Part shown: in pieces, positions 1 through 8,189 of the stretch | Position numbering within the stretch: position 1 is the first letter of the stretch | How the letters are laid out: the number at the start of each line of letters is the position of its first letter | NCBI GenBank assembly: GCA_902785605.1 | Contig: CACZZL010000009.1 | Span: forward strand, 1 to 64,000 | DNA length: 64,000 bases | Direction of reading: 5' to 3' | Source: an uncultured Bacteroidales bacterium | GTDB taxonomy: Bacteria > Bacteroidota > Bacteroidia > Bacteroidales > Paludibacteraceae | Notes under the pieces: model-generated | The model's input: the letters and a program-made list of their open reading frames with translations, nothing else | Databases searched by the model: none | What the model was told of the DNA's origin: nothing | Program-made: the position numbers and the translations under genes

Positions 1-306
1 TCTGCCGGAACATACCGAGAGTACCTCACAGAAGTAGCCCGCACCCTCGAGAACGCCGACTACCTCGTCCCGGCTCTCACCTACAAACTGCAAGTGACGA
101 ACTCTCCCCGGTTCAAGCGGCTCCTACCGGTCCTCTGTCAAGTCCCCAACAGATCCGGTATCCGCTTCCACCGCGGCACGAAACCGGAACACAGCAAAGG
201 CTGCATCCTCGTATCAGCCGAAAACGAACAAGTATTAACCGAGCTCTGGCTCAAAGAACAGCAAAATCATGAAGAAACACGTATTGACATTTGCGCTCAT
301 CCTTAG
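1..306 (+). CDS. DUF5675 family protein, 5' end cut by window
   Basis: The reading frame is open from base 1 and ends at TAG 304-306, so the start lies upstream of the window. The visible 101 residues show the pattern I associate with DUF5675: a P-x-L-TYKLQVTNSPRFKRLLP stretch, a VP-x-RSGI-x-FHRG core with His and Arg, then a S-x-GCILV motif. Family members are small proteins (about 130-150 aa) often found near phage lysis or structural genes and in small accessory gene sets of Bacteroidetes; their biochemical role is unknown to me. The last 38 nt overlap the next gene, which suggests translational coupling. A GTG at 94 is an internal codon rather than the likely start. Confidence 0.7.
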   Translation, partial: SAGTYREYLTEVARTLENADYLVPALTYKLQVTNSPRFKRLLPVLCQVPNRSGIRFHRGTKPEHSKGCILVSAENEQVLTELWLKEQQNHEETRIDICAHP

Positions 307-460
307 CGCAATCTGCATCGCTGCTACGAGTTGCAAAGCATGGAGAACCATCTCCACTACCGCTACTTACGTTCAGCAGAACGACTCCACCACGGGTAAA
401 GCGTCCGCGACCATTACCACCAAAACGGTAGAAGAGTACCAGGGGGTAAAGAAAAACTAA
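269..460 (+). CDS. small lipoprotein-like peptide (63 aa)
   Basis: It starts with MKKHVLTF, has a hydrophobic stretch (LTFALILSAICIAA) and then TSCK, so it could be a lipoprotein with Cys22 as the lipidated residue; the -3 residue is Ala, which Bacteroidetes lipoboxes tolerate. The mature part is short and rich in Thr, Ser and Lys, with no recognisable domain. The start overlaps the DUF5675 gene by 38 nt. The pairing of a small membrane or lipoprotein with a lysis-type gene and a 131-aa neighbour resembles small cargo sets seen in Bacteroidales genomes, but I cannot name a function. Confidence 0.6.
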   Translation: MKKHVLTFALILSAICIAATSCKAWRTISTTATYVQQNDSTTGKASATITTKTVEEYQGVKKN

Positions 461-465
461 GGCTT

Positions 466-695
466 TGTCCATTACGCCGGATACTATCCGGCAAACACCA
501 ACCACGAGGCTGCGCGTGGATAAAGACAGCAGCAGCGATCTTTGACATATTAAAACCCTCTCATCTGGCTTAGAGGAGCCTTCAAACCTCGGGAGGACTG
601 CTAGTGAAACGATAGTCCGACCGAAGAGCGAGGGCATCCGAGTACTTACTGTTAAAACAGAGTTTTAACACACGTACGAGGATAGCCAGCAGCGA
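466..695 (+). other. hairpin-rich non-coding gap, possible structured RNA or leader
   Basis: This 230-nt gap has no credible ORF but contains several strong inverted repeats: GCCGGATA/TATCCGGC at 476-492 (single C at the centre), CCACG/CGTGG at 502-519, a nested GGACT/AGTCC stem inside an outer CCTCG/CGAGG pair at about 587-633, and GTTAAAAC-AGA-GTTTTAAC at 651-669, only 26 nt before the next start codon. The first could terminate the upstream gene, although no T-run follows it. The last is a perfect 8-bp dyad in operator position. The density of GC-rich stems suggests an RNA leader or small RNA; this is inference. Confidence 0.4.
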
Positions 696-1091
696 ATGGC
701 AAAAGTAGAATGGGCTGACGCGATCAAGACCGTCAGCGGTGCCCTCACCAAAATCAACAAGAAGTCGCAACACGCCGGTGACCAGAAGATGATTCTCGCT
801 ACCCACCGTGTAGCCGAAACCACCAGCCCGGATTGCTCCCGCCTCTACATGCGCGGCCTGAGCTCCGTAACCCGCTCGACTCCGGTGACTACCAAGGAGA
901 TGCGTCTCCGCGTACGCTTCGCCGCTGTCGCAGCAGCAGTCGCTGCTCGTAAGGACAGCCTCGAGTTCGCATCGTCTGACCAAGCTGCGTTCCTCGCGCA
1001 GAAGGATGCTGCGGACGGCAAGAAGACCATGAAGGCGTACCTCTGGAAGGTCTGCGGCGACCAGTACGACGCCGAGCACCCGCAAGGCTAA
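696..1091 (+). CDS. conserved hypothetical protein, 131 aa
   Basis: It starts MAKVEWADAIKTVSGALTKI and has a central LYMRGLSSVTRS-x-PVT motif and a C-terminal GKKTMKAYLW motif. I recall near-identical small proteins in many Bacteroidales genomes, where they are annotated only as hypothetical. It is soluble, has no signal peptide or membrane segment and is moderately basic. It follows the hairpin-rich gap and is followed by a bidirectional hairpin terminator. Neighbours of phage or accessory type hint at a mobile or cargo gene, but nothing in the sequence gives the activity. The ATG at 696 is preceded by AGGATAGCCAGCAGCG, which offers a weak AGGA ribosome-binding match. Confidence 0.75.
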   Translation: MAKVEWADAIKTVSGALTKINKKSQHAGDQKMILATHRVAETTSPDCSRLYMRGLSSVTRSTPVTTKEMRLRVRFAAVAAAVAARKDSLEFASSDQAAFLAQKDAADGKKTMKAYLWKVCGDQYDAEHPQG

Positions 1092-1120
1092 TGGTCGAAA
1101 GGCTAACGGCTAAAGTAAGG

Positions 1121-1148
1121 AAAATCGCACCCGAGAGGATGCGATTTT
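1121..1148. terminator. bidirectional hairpin between convergent genes
   Basis: AAAATCGCA (1121-1129) and TGCGATTTT (1140-1148) form a perfect 9-bp stem with a 10-nt loop. The A/T flanks give a T-run on both strands. It lies between the 131-aa gene (plus) and the small secreted protein (minus), so it can serve both. Confidence 0.8.
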
Positions 1149-1151
1149 CTG

Positions 1152-1418
1152 CTATCTACGACCATGATGGCGATGATGTCGCGGCGGAGCTTTGCGTACT
1201 TCTACCCATTGCATTCTCCTCGCGTCCTCGAACCGCTTCATGCGCATAGCTTGTTCGAACCGGATCTCCCTCGGCATCGGACGACCCTGACGCAGGATGA
1301 TAACCCGCTGCTCTTTCTTAAATTGCTTACACTGGCCTTTGCCTTTCCTTACTTCTCGCGCGCTAACATTCAGCACGAGCATAGCACTTACGGCTACTAA
1401 AACTAATTTCTTGATCAT
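1152..1418 (-). CDS. small basic secreted protein, 88 aa
   Basis: MIKKLVLVAVSAMLVLNVSA is a clear signal peptide with a Sec-type cleavage site after SA. The mature part of about 68 residues is very basic, rich in Arg, Lys and Met, and ends in a His/Arg cluster (RHHRHHGRR). The His cluster could bind metal, but no family is recognised. The start is well supported: AGGAGG stands 8 nt before the ATG on the minus strand, an unusually strong Shine-Dalgarno sequence for this phylum. It is transcribed alone, towards the hairpin at 1121-1148. Confidence 0.7.
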   Translation of the reverse strand: MIKKLVLVAVSAMLVLNVSAREVRKGKGQCKQFKKEQRVIILRQGRPMPREIRFEQAMRMKRFEDARRMQWVEVRKAPPRHHRHHGRR

Positions 1419-1525
1419 CGTTTTGTCCTCCTGATTTAGCGTGTTAATACTTCATTTATAAACCGGTTCACTCACCAATAAACAAACACCGTGCCAAACT
1501 AATTTTATCTTTTTGCACAAAATTC

Positions 1526-1556
1526 TTGCATAATTCAAAAAAAAGCAGTAATTTTG
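1526..1556 (+). promoter_or_regulatory. promoter for the DUF4832 gene (TTG-N20-TAATTTTG)
   Basis: TTG at 1526-1528, 20 nt, then TAATTTTG at 1549-1556 matches the Bacteroidetes sigma-ABfr consensus (-33 TTTG, -7 TAnnTTTG). A short dyad CAATATTT-GGA-AAATATTG (1561-1579) fills most of the leader directly before the ATG at 1582. Confidence 0.7.
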
Positions 1557-1581
1557 CAGCCAATATTTGGAAAATATTGCT

Positions 1582-3522
1582 ATGAAACGATTTTTTCTCT
1601 CTTTCACAGCCCTGTGCTGTGCCGTTGTTTTGTCCGCAGCCACCGTCAACTACACCGCGGATAACACCACTATCTTCTCCAACCCGGAGCGCGGTTTCAT
1701 CACGATGCTCGAGGGTCATCTGACTACCTCCAAGCCGTACGCGGTCAAGGGCAAAGAGAGCACCTTGGATAACAAGATCTCCTCGGAATGTATGTCGATT
1801 ATCCTGGTGCATTACTACCTGGATAACTTCAAAACCACCGCTACCCTGCCCGGCACCGTGCTCAATGCGTTTGACGAGGATATGGCGGTACTGCGCAGCA
1901 AAGGAATGAAAGCCATTATCCGCTTCTCCTACACCAATTCGTCCGACGGCAACGATGCGGAATGGAACATCGCGAAGCAACATATCTCGCAGTACAAATC
2001 TCACTGGCAGGCCAATGCAGACGTCATCTTCTGCTTCCAGGCCGGTATCGTAGGTGCATGGGGCGAATGGTACTACACCCAGCACTACGGCAACCAGAGC
2101 TCGACGATGAACAGCAGTCGCCGCTTAGTCGTGGACTCGCTGTTGGCCGCTGTACCGGCTGACCGCTGCATCCAGTTACGTACACCGAAGTTCAAGACCG
2201 GATACGTAAATAGCACACAGCCGCTGACCGCCGCAGAAGCCTATTCCGGCACTGCCAAAGCCCGTCTGGGACACCACAACGATGCGTTCCTCTACGACTA
2301 CGACAACATGGGTACGTATGCCGATACGGCTACAGAGAAACCCTATCTGGCACAAGAGACACTCTATGTACCGCTGGGCGGCGAGACGGATATAACAGAC
2401 CTCAACCTGACCAAACTATGGGCCACGTACGAGAAGACGACTGCCGAAATGAGCCGACTCCACTGGACTTTTATCCAGAGCGGCTACGCCGAGACAACCA
2501 CTAATTACTGGCGCAACAACGGCACGTTCGACGAGCTGAACCGTAAGATGGGTTACCGCTACCAACTGGTTAAAGGAACCTACAGCGACCAAGTGGCAGC
2601 CGGTGCCAAACTGTCGGTAAACCTCCAACTCAAGAACGTCGGTTACGCTCCGCTCTATAATGAGCGCCACGCCTACATCGTGCTCAAGAGCGGCAATAAC
2701 ACCTTCCCCATCCAACTCGCTTCCGATCCGCGCACATGGCTGCCGAACGGCGTTGTCACCACCATCAACGAGCAACTGACCGTGCCGACCAACGTACCGG
2801 ACGGCACCTACCAGCTCTACCTCTACCTGCCGGACGCATACGCATCGATCGCTTCCGACCCGCGTTATGCCGTACGCTTCGCCAACACGAACGTGTGGGA
2901 AGCAGCCACCGGCATGAACAAACTGGACGCATCCGTCACCGTCACCGGTGGTGGTGTCACCCCGCCCGAACCGCCTGTTTCGGATGCCATCACTCTCCCG
3001 GCTACCCTCAACAAAGCCAACGTCACCGCCTACAGCGATAACATGAGCTGGTACAACACCGACTACTTCGATTTCGGACCGACGGACGCGCAGAACACCG
3101 ACCGCTGGGCAGAATGGAACGTCTATCTCCAGTACCCGGGCGAGTATATCGTAACAGTCAACGGTTCGTACCCGAACGGACACCAATGGGAACTCACACT
3201 CGCCGGTGCGAACAAGAGTTATACACTCCCTGCCAATTATGCAGCAGGCGAAGTGAGTGAGACCGGTGAGGCCGTATGGGACCTGAGCACCGTGGCCAAA
3301 GGCAAGTACACGCTCAAGGTGCAGAACATCATGGCCTGGGGACAACCCAAACTGAAAAACATCACGCTTCAGTACAACGGCGAACTGCCCCTTGATATCG
3401 AGCATACCGAATTCAACGCGCCTCACGACGGACAAGCATACGACCTGCTGGGCCGACCGGTAGATGACACGTACAAGGGTGTCGTGATTCAAGATGGAAA
3501 GAAGATTATACGAGTAGAATAA
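1582..3522 (+). CDS. secreted DUF4874/DUF4832 protein with C-terminal beta-sandwich and sorting-like tail
   Basis: Signal peptide [21 protein letters not shown] chose ATG 1582 over the upstream TTG at 1567 because the signal peptide begins there. Domains: DUF4874-like region (FSNPERGF near the N-terminus, then LRFSY-type and GAWGEWYYT motifs), DUF4832 (about residues 320-450; [18 protein letters not shown]), a Pro-rich linker, a CBM6-like or other beta-sandwich (about 460-600), and a tail with YDLLGRPV[11 protein letters not shown] that resembles a T9SS type A sorting signal. The conserved WGEWYY and HND residues shared with two paralogs in this window suggest a (beta/alpha)8 glycosidase-like fold; that is inference. 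It has its own promoter and no obvious partner gene. Confidence 0.8.
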   Translation: MKRFFLSFTALCCAVVLSAATVNYTADNTTIFSNPERGFITMLEGHLTTSKPYAVKGKESTLDNKISSECMSIILVHYYLDNFKTTATLPGTVLNAFDEDMAVLRSKGMKAIIRFSYTNSSDGNDAEWNIAKQHISQYKSHWQANADVIFCFQAGIVGAWGEWYYTQHYGNQSSTMNSSRRLVVDSLLAAVPADRCIQLRTPKFKTGYVNSTQPLTAAEAYSGTAKARLGHHNDAFLYDYDNMGTYADTATEKPYLAQETLYVPLGGETDITDLNLTKLWATYEKTTAEMSRLHWTFIQSGYAETTTNYWRNNGTFDELNRKMGYRYQLVKGTYSDQVAAGAKLSVNLQLKNVGYAPLYNERHAYIVLKSGNNTFPIQLASDPRTWLPNGVVTTINEQLTVPTNVPDGTYQLYLYLPDAYASIASDPRYAVRFANTNVWEAATGMNKLDASVTVTGGGVTPPEPPVSDAITLPATLNKANVTAYSDNMSWYNTDYFDFGPTDAQNTDRWAEWNVYLQYPGEYIVTVNGSYPNGHQWELTLAGANKSYTLPANYAAGEVSETGEAVWDLSTVAKGKYTLKVQNIMAWGQPKLKNITLQYNGELPLDIEHTEFNAPHDGQAYDLLGRPVDDTYKGVVIQDGKKIIRVE

Positions 3523-3537
3523 AAAAACAAAATCAGA

Positions 3538-4644
3538 ATGTCATTACAATGCGGAATAGTGGGTCTGCCCAATGTGGGCAAGAGTACCCTCTTCAATTGT
3601 TTAAGTAACGCCAAAGCACAGAGTGCGAACTTCCCGTTCTGCACCATCGAACCGAACGTAGGAGTCATCACCGTTCCCGATGAGCGACTCATCAAACTCG
3701 GTGAACTGTGCAAACCCGAACGCGGTGTCATCCCGACCACCGTGGAGATAGTCGATATAGCCGGCCTCGTCAAAGGTGCCAGCAAGGGTGAAGGACTCGG
3801 TAACAAGTTCCTTGCTAACATCCGTGAGACGGATGCCATCATTCATGTGCTCCGATGCTTCGACGACGAGAACGTGGTGCATGTGGACGGTTCGGTCAAT
3901 CCGGTGCGCGACAAAGAGATCATCGATGCCGAACTGCAACTCAAGGACCTCGAGACCGTAGAGGCACGTATTCAGAAATGCGAGAAAGCCGCCAAAGCCG
4001 GTGGAGACAAGAACGCCAAACTGCAACTCGAGGTGCTCGTCAAGTACCGCGAGGCGCTGTCGCAAGGTAAGAACGCCCGTACCGTTGAACTGGATAACAA
4101 AGATCAGGAAGCCGCAGCACGCGACTTGTTCCTGCTCACCAACAAACCTGTCATGTACGTGTGCAACGTCGATGAATCCGCAGCCGTAATGGGCAACGCC
4201 TACGTCGAGCAAGTACGCGAAGCGGTCAAAGACGAGGACGCTCAAGTGCTCGTGCTCGCCGCTAAGATCGAGAGCGAGATCGCTGAACTGGAGACCTACG
4301 AGGAGCGACAGATGTTCCTTGAAGAGATCGGTCTGCAGGAGTCCGGTGTCAACCGTCTCATCAAAGCCGCTTATGCCCTGCTCAACCTCCGTACGTTCCT
4401 CACCGCAGGTAGTGACGAAGTACGCGCATGGACGTTCAAAGCCGGAGCCAAAGCACCGCAATGTGCCGGAGTCATTCACACCGATTTTGAGCGTGGTTTC
4501 ATTCGTGCCGAAGTGATCAAATACGCCGATTTCATCGAGCTTGGAGGCGAAGCTGCCTGCCGCGCTGCCGGTAAACTGGCCACCGAAGGAAAAGACTATG
4601 TCGTGCAGGACGGAGACATCATGCACTTCTTATTCAATGTGTAA
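3538..4644 (+). CDS. ychF: redox-regulated ATPase YchF/OLA1
   Basis: Complete 368-aa Obg-family P-loop protein. The Walker A motif is GLPNVGKST, the switch II region [10 protein letters not shown], and the specificity motif is NVDE rather than NKxD, which in this family gives ATP preference. A coiled-coil insertion follows at about residues 130-200, and the C-terminal TGS domain ends with the typical [18 protein letters not shown]. It binds ribosomes and is linked to stress and translation control in other bacteria. It lies 15 nt after the DUF4832 gene and is followed by the exchanger gene, separated by a tandem heptamer array. Confidence 0.97.
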   Translation: MSLQCGIVGLPNVGKSTLFNCLSNAKAQSANFPFCTIEPNVGVITVPDERLIKLGELCKPERGVIPTTVEIVDIAGLVKGASKGEGLGNKFLANIRETDAIIHVLRCFDDENVVHVDGSVNPVRDKEIIDAELQLKDLETVEARIQKCEKAAKAGGDKNAKLQLEVLVKYREALSQGKNARTVELDNKDQEAAARDLFLLTNKPVMYVCNVDESAAVMGNAYVEQVREAVKDEDAQVLVLAAKIESEIAELETYEERQMFLEEIGLQESGVNRLIKAAYALLNLRTFLTAGSDEVRAWTFKAGAKAPQCAGVIHTDFERGFIRAEVIKYADFIELGGEAACRAAGKLATEGKDYVVQDGDIMHFLFNV

Positions 4645-4654
4645 CAAAAAGTGC

Positions 4655-4675
4655 AATTTGAAATTTGAAATTTGA
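4655..4675 (+). repeat. heptamer array, 3 x AATTTGA
   Basis: Three perfect head-to-tail copies of AATTTGA end 1 nt before the ATG at 4677, in the short gap between ychF and the exchanger gene. Confidence 0.85.
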
Positions 4676-4676
4676 A

Positions 4677-5672
4677 ATGATCGAATCATTATTAGCATAC
4701 GGTTGGTGGGTCTGCGCCATCCTGATCGTAGTCGGTTTCGTAGCCTTGGTCAAAGGCGCAGACTGGTTGGTAGACGGCGCTTCCGCTATCGCCAAACGCT
4801 TCGGTATCAGTGACCTGGTCATCGGTCTGACCGTTGTCGCGTTCGGCACCTCGATGCCGGAGTTTGTGGTCAACATGGTCTCCGTGGCAGAAGGCACCAC
4901 CGATCTGGCACTGACGAACATCCTCGGTTCCAACATCATCAACACCTTCGTCATCCTCGGCCTCACGGCCCTGGTTTACCCGATCGCATCGCAGAAACAT
5001 AGCCGTAACTACGATATCCCGCAATCGATCATCGCCGGTATGCTGGTGCTCAGTTTTGTGGCTATCCAACTGCCCTTTGGTGAGACCGATCGGGGCGTCG
5101 GACGAGTAGGCGGCGTGGTACTGCTGACCATGTTCGGATTCTTCCTCTACAACACCTACCGCTTCGCCAAAAAACATCCGGAGAAAACAGAAAGCGAAGA
5201 ATCCGGCACCAAGGATATACCGGTACGCCGTGCGATCGCGCTGATGTTAGGCGGTTTTATAGGACTGGTAGTAGGAGGCGAACTGATTGTAAAAAGTGCC
5301 GTTGAAATCGCACGATTATGCCATGTGGGCGAAGCCATCATCGGTCTGACCGTTGTAGCCCTGGGTACATCCCTACCCGAACTGGCGACTTCCGTCATTG
5401 CAGCGTTCAAGAAGAACAGCGATATCGCCCTCGGCAATGTGATCGGCAGTAATATCTTCAACGTCTTCTTTGTGCTGGGCACCAGCGCAGTCGTCCGTCC
5501 GCTGCCCTCGTACGAAGGCATTGAACTGGATGCGCTCATGGCCGCCCTGGGCAGTATCATCGTCTGGCTCGCTGTCAAAACGAACCGCGAACGCAAGATC
5601 CAACGCTGGGCAGGAGCGCTGCTGTTGCTCGTCTATGGCGGATACCTGACCTACCGGTTAATGATGATTTAA
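4677..5672 (+). CDS. calcium/sodium antiporter (CaCA family, YrbG type)
   Basis: Integral membrane exchanger of about 331 aa with two inverted alpha repeats. Alpha-1 contains GLTVVAFGTSMPEFVVN and alpha-2 GLTVVALGTSLPELATS, each followed by a GSNI-N motif; these carry the acidic ion-binding Glu residues. About ten membrane segments are visible, split by a hydrophilic loop (KKHPEKTESEESGTKD). The ATG at 4677 is chosen; a TTG at 4665 in the same frame lies inside the heptamer array. It probably exports Ca2+ across the inner membrane in exchange for Na+ or H+. Co-transcription with ychF is likely given the short gap. Confidence 0.93.
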   Translation: MIESLLAYGWWVCAILIVVGFVALVKGADWLVDGASAIAKRFGISDLVIGLTVVAFGTSMPEFVVNMVSVAEGTTDLALTNILGSNIINTFVILGLTALVYPIASQKHSRNYDIPQSIIAGMLVLSFVAIQLPFGETDRGVGRVGGVVLLTMFGFFLYNTYRFAKKHPEKTESEESGTKDIPVRRAIALMLGGFIGLVVGGELIVKSAVEIARLCHVGEAIIGLTVVALGTSLPELATSVIAAFKKNSDIALGNVIGSNIFNVFFVLGTSAVVRPLPSYEGIELDALMAALGSIIVWLAVKTNRERKIQRWAGALLLLVYGGYLTYRLMMI

Positions 5673-5691
5673 AGGCGAAAGGCTAAAGGTT
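5671..5691 (+). repeat. heptamer array AAAGGCG-AAAGGCT-AAAGGTT
   Basis: Three 7-nt units sharing AAAGG; the array spans the stop codons of the converging exchanger and glycosyltransferase genes. Confidence 0.7.
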
Positions 5692-6483
5692 GGCATTAAA
5701 GAGACGACGCTCTCTGTCGAAGAGCCAACCCCACTTATTGAAATAGCGACACATGTTTTGGATATGGATCCGAAGCATGTGTTTGTTTTTATACGATGCC
5801 TGCGCATGATCATGCACGATCGTCCATTCCGGATAATAGAGCGTGAGCCAGTTGCGGTGAATCGAGCGCGTGAGGTCAATATCCTCCGGGTACATAAAAT
5901 AGCGCTCGTCGAACAGTCCTGCCTCTACTGCCGCTTGGGTGCGTAGTAACATGAAACAGCCGCTCAGATAGGGCGCGTTGATCGGACGCTCCAGATCCTT
6001 GTCGCGCAACTCATACCGCTTATTACGCTTTGCCATGAGCCATGCCGGCAGGAAACGACGGCCGAACACATCCAACGGCGTCGGCAAACGCTTGGCCAGA
6101 TACTGCTGCGTGCCATCGGGATTCAGCACCTTAGGCATCAACTGTCCCACCTGAGGGTGGACCATCATCCAGTCGTGCATCGCGTCGATATCCTCCGCTT
6201 TCACGCGTATATCGCTGTTCAACACCAGATGCAGATCAATACGCCGATACGCACTCTCCCGTAACGCGACGTTATGCGCACGACCATACCCGAGATTAGA
6301 CGGCATATGCATATAACGCAACTTCGAATGCTTGATCACCGTCTTGGGATACACCTCCCGCGCTTCGCTGTTGTCCAGCAGGTACAGCTTATGCAGGCTC
6401 TTCACACGCAACAGCTCCTCCACAAGAGGCAACACCTCCTGCTCCCAATTCGGATGATATAAGACAATGGAAATATTTAACAT
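5683..6483 (-). CDS. glycosyltransferase family 2 (rhamnosyltransferase-like)
   Basis: GT-A fold enzyme of about 266 aa. The N-terminus MLNISIVLYHPN starts the nucleotide-binding fold; LVLNSDIRV supplies the D-x-D-like motif, and the AGLFDERYFMYPEDIDLTRSI stretch is the acceptor-side motif typical of WbbL-like rhamnosyltransferases. No membrane segment is seen, so it probably acts at the cytoplasmic face. An ATG at 6504, directly after the stop of the next gene, would add MTNDQSP, encoded by a heptamer array; family starts favour ATG 6483. It is the last gene of a six-gene glycan assembly operon. rmlC and rmlD elsewhere in the window could supply dTDP-rhamnose. Confidence 0.88.
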   Translation of the reverse strand: MLNISIVLYHPNWEQEVLPLVEELLRVKSLHKLYLLDNSEAREVYPKTVIKHSKLRYMHMPSNLGYGRAHNVALRESAYRRIDLHLVLNSDIRVKAEDIDAMHDWMMVHPQVGQLMPKVLNPDGTQQYLAKRLPTPLDVFGRRFLPAWLMAKRNKRYELRDKDLERPINAPYLSGCFMLLRTQAAVEAGLFDERYFMYPEDIDLTRSIHRNWLTLYYPEWTIVHDHAQASYKNKHMLRIHIQNMCRYFNKWGWLFDRERRLFNANL

Positions 6484-6502
6484 TGGTGATTGGTCATTGG
6501 TC
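6482..6502 (+). repeat. heptamer array ATTGGTG-ATTGGTC-ATTGGTC
   Basis: Three units between two glycosyltransferase genes. Read on the minus strand it can encode TNDQSP upstream of the likely start. The same unit family occurs inside the gene at 12497-12934. Confidence 0.8.
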
Positions 6503-6504
6503 AT

Positions 6505-7245
6505 TTATCGTAGAAACTGACGCACCTTGCGCAGTTGTTTACATGCCACCGTAAGGTATCCGGCACCGATATGGTTCTTCTTGAGCGCTATATAATCCTC
6601 TTGGGTCTTGGACAACCTGGCCTTGGTGTTCTTGTTGCTCGCTCCGCCGATCTCCATGGACACGATCACTTCCGGTATATAGTGCGTTTTGTACCCGGCA
6701 CTGAAGATGCGCAGCATCATGTCATAGTCCGCCGAGATACGGAACCACTCGTCGTACTCGCCCACTTGGTCATACACGCTCTTACGGACATACACCGTCG
6801 GGTGCGGAGGCATCCAACCGTACTTGAGACTACGCGGGTTAAACGCATTACTCTCCCAATGACGCACCACGCGGTTTCCCCGGCAATACTGCAAATCGCC
6901 ATACACCACATCCGCCCCGGTGGAGGCAAAAGCGGCTGCGATATGTTCGATGGAATCGGGCGCAAACAGCACATCGTCGGAGTGCAGGAACCCGATCACA
7001 TCGCCGGTCGCCATGCGGATGCCTTTATTGATGGCATTGTAAATGCCTTCATCTTTTTCCGACACCCACCGCACGTTCGGATGCAGCTTGGCATAACTCT
7101 CTATCACCTCTTTCGTACCATCCGTCGAAGCGCCATCCACGATGATGTGCTCTATCTCCGCATACGTCTGCCCCTGCACGCTCGCCAGTGCCCGCTGCAC
7201 CGTCTTGGTGCTGTTGTAGGTAATGGTTATAATCGATATTTTCAT
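6505..7245 (-). CDS. glycosyltransferase family 2
   Basis: 246-aa GT-A enzyme beginning MKISIITITYNSTKTV, followed by IEHIIVDGASTDGT (nucleotide binding) and GFLHSDDV, whose acidic residues bind the metal and sugar nucleotide. The HPTVYVRKSVYDQVGEYDE and SADYDMMLRI segments are the usual acceptor-side motifs of WcaA/colanic-acid-type GT2 enzymes. Its start overlaps the end of the upstream GT4 gene by 4 nt (ATGA), indicating translational coupling. The donor sugar cannot be predicted from sequence alone. Confidence 0.92.
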   Translation of the reverse strand: MKISIITITYNSTKTVQRALASVQGQTYAEIEHIIVDGASTDGTKEVIESYAKLHPNVRWVSEKDEGIYNAINKGIRMATGDVIGFLHSDDVLFAPDSIEHIAAAFASTGADVVYGDLQYCRGNRVVRHWESNAFNPRSLKYGWMPPHPTVYVRKSVYDQVGEYDEWFRISADYDMMLRIFSAGYKTHYIPEVIVSMEIGGASNKNTKARLSKTQEDYIALKKNHIGAGYLTVACKQLRKVRQFLR

Positions 7246-8189
7246 GGTATCAATTGCGTATATACATTTTTTACTTGTTCATAACTCTTGTCCCAAGAGA
7301 ATCGCTTGGCGTTCTCCAGTCCTTGTTCAACGATCGTTTGGGTGGACTGCGATTGGAGTTCGCGCACGATCGCTGCCATCTGCTCGGCCATCCGCTTCGG
7401 CGTGTCATGCGCCACCATCAGTCCGTCCGCTCCGATCACTTCCGGCACAGAAGATGCCCGCTGGGCAATCACCGGACACCCGGCTCGCTGTGCTTCCAGG
7501 ATAGGCAGTCCGAACCCCTCATAGTCCGACGGGTACAACAGACAGAGTGCTTCGTTGTACATCGTGTTCAGTTGCTCCCGGGTCACCCCGGCTGCTGTTC
7601 GCAACTCCAGTCCGGTCAACCGGCTCACTTCCTGCGCTACATCATAACGTTTGTACGCCACCTGACTGTTTCCGATAAAGAGCAGGTAGCCTTTCTTTTC
7701 TACCGATTTCATCGGATAAAATTCCTCCCCTACGCCGTTATAGACCACGTGGATCTTGTCCTCCGAAACCCACGGGTAGAAACGCAACACATCGCGTTTG
7801 GTGTTCTCGCTGATACAAATGACCGCATCACTATGCCGTAACGCCCGTTCCTCTTCCCACAGATGAACCGCTTTGGCCAACCCGCTGCGGTAAAAATGAT
7901 AGGTCAGATCGTGTACGGTGGTCACATTGTGTACTCCCTTCTGCGGTAAGATGCGGAAATAGGATGAATGAAAAACAGCCGGTGTCTGCGCCTTGTAGTC
8001 CGGCACCCGGTACCGCTCCAGCCAACGAGGCTGCATAGACTGACGGTAGTCCAGTTCGGTCAACTGCAGATCCTTATCCTTCCGCGCACGGGACAACAAC
8101 TCACTCCACACTACCGATATACCTCCGTAGCGCTGCAGCGAATAGATGATATGATCATAAACGACGTTCACTGTATGAGTTGTAGCCAT
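7242..8189 (-). CDS. glycosyltransferase family 4
   Basis: GT-B enzyme of 315 aa. The N-terminal half has YGGISVVWSELLSR and a TVHDL motif; the C-terminal half has VYNGVGEEFYP, LFIGNSQVAYKR and the E-x7-E donor-binding motif in YPSDYEGFGLPILEAQRAGCPV. This layout is typical of WcaL/RfaB-type retaining mannosyl- or glucosyltransferases. The 5' end overlaps the upstream GT4 gene by 22 nt and the 3' end overlaps the next GT2 by 4 nt, so the genes are tightly coupled in one operon. Confidence 0.92.
   Translation of the reverse strand: MATTHTVNVVYDHIIYSLQRYGGISVVWSELLSRARKDKDLQLTELDYRQSMQPRWLERYRVPDYKAQTPAVFHSSYFRILPQKGVHNVTTVHDLTYHFYRSGLAKAVHLWEEERALRHSDAVICISENTKRDVLRFYPWVSEDKIHVVYNGVGEEFYPMKSVEKKGYLLFIGNSQVAYKRYDVAQEVSRLTGLELRTAAGVTREQLNTMYNEALCLLYPSDYEGFGLPILEAQRAGCPVIAQRASSVPEVIGADGLMVAHDTPKRMAEQMAAIVRELQSQSTQTIVEQGLENAKRFSWDKSYEQVKNVYTQLIP

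Noticed and set aside
1-1091. Prophage remnant at the window start
   Set aside because: DUF5675 and the small genes are compatible with a phage or cargo set, but no capsid, terminase, integrase or attachment site is visible, so I do not call a prophage.
2416-3492. 358-aa minus-strand ORF
   Set aside because: Lies entirely within the DUF4832 gene, with low-complexity Val/Gly/Arg content typical of shadow frames.
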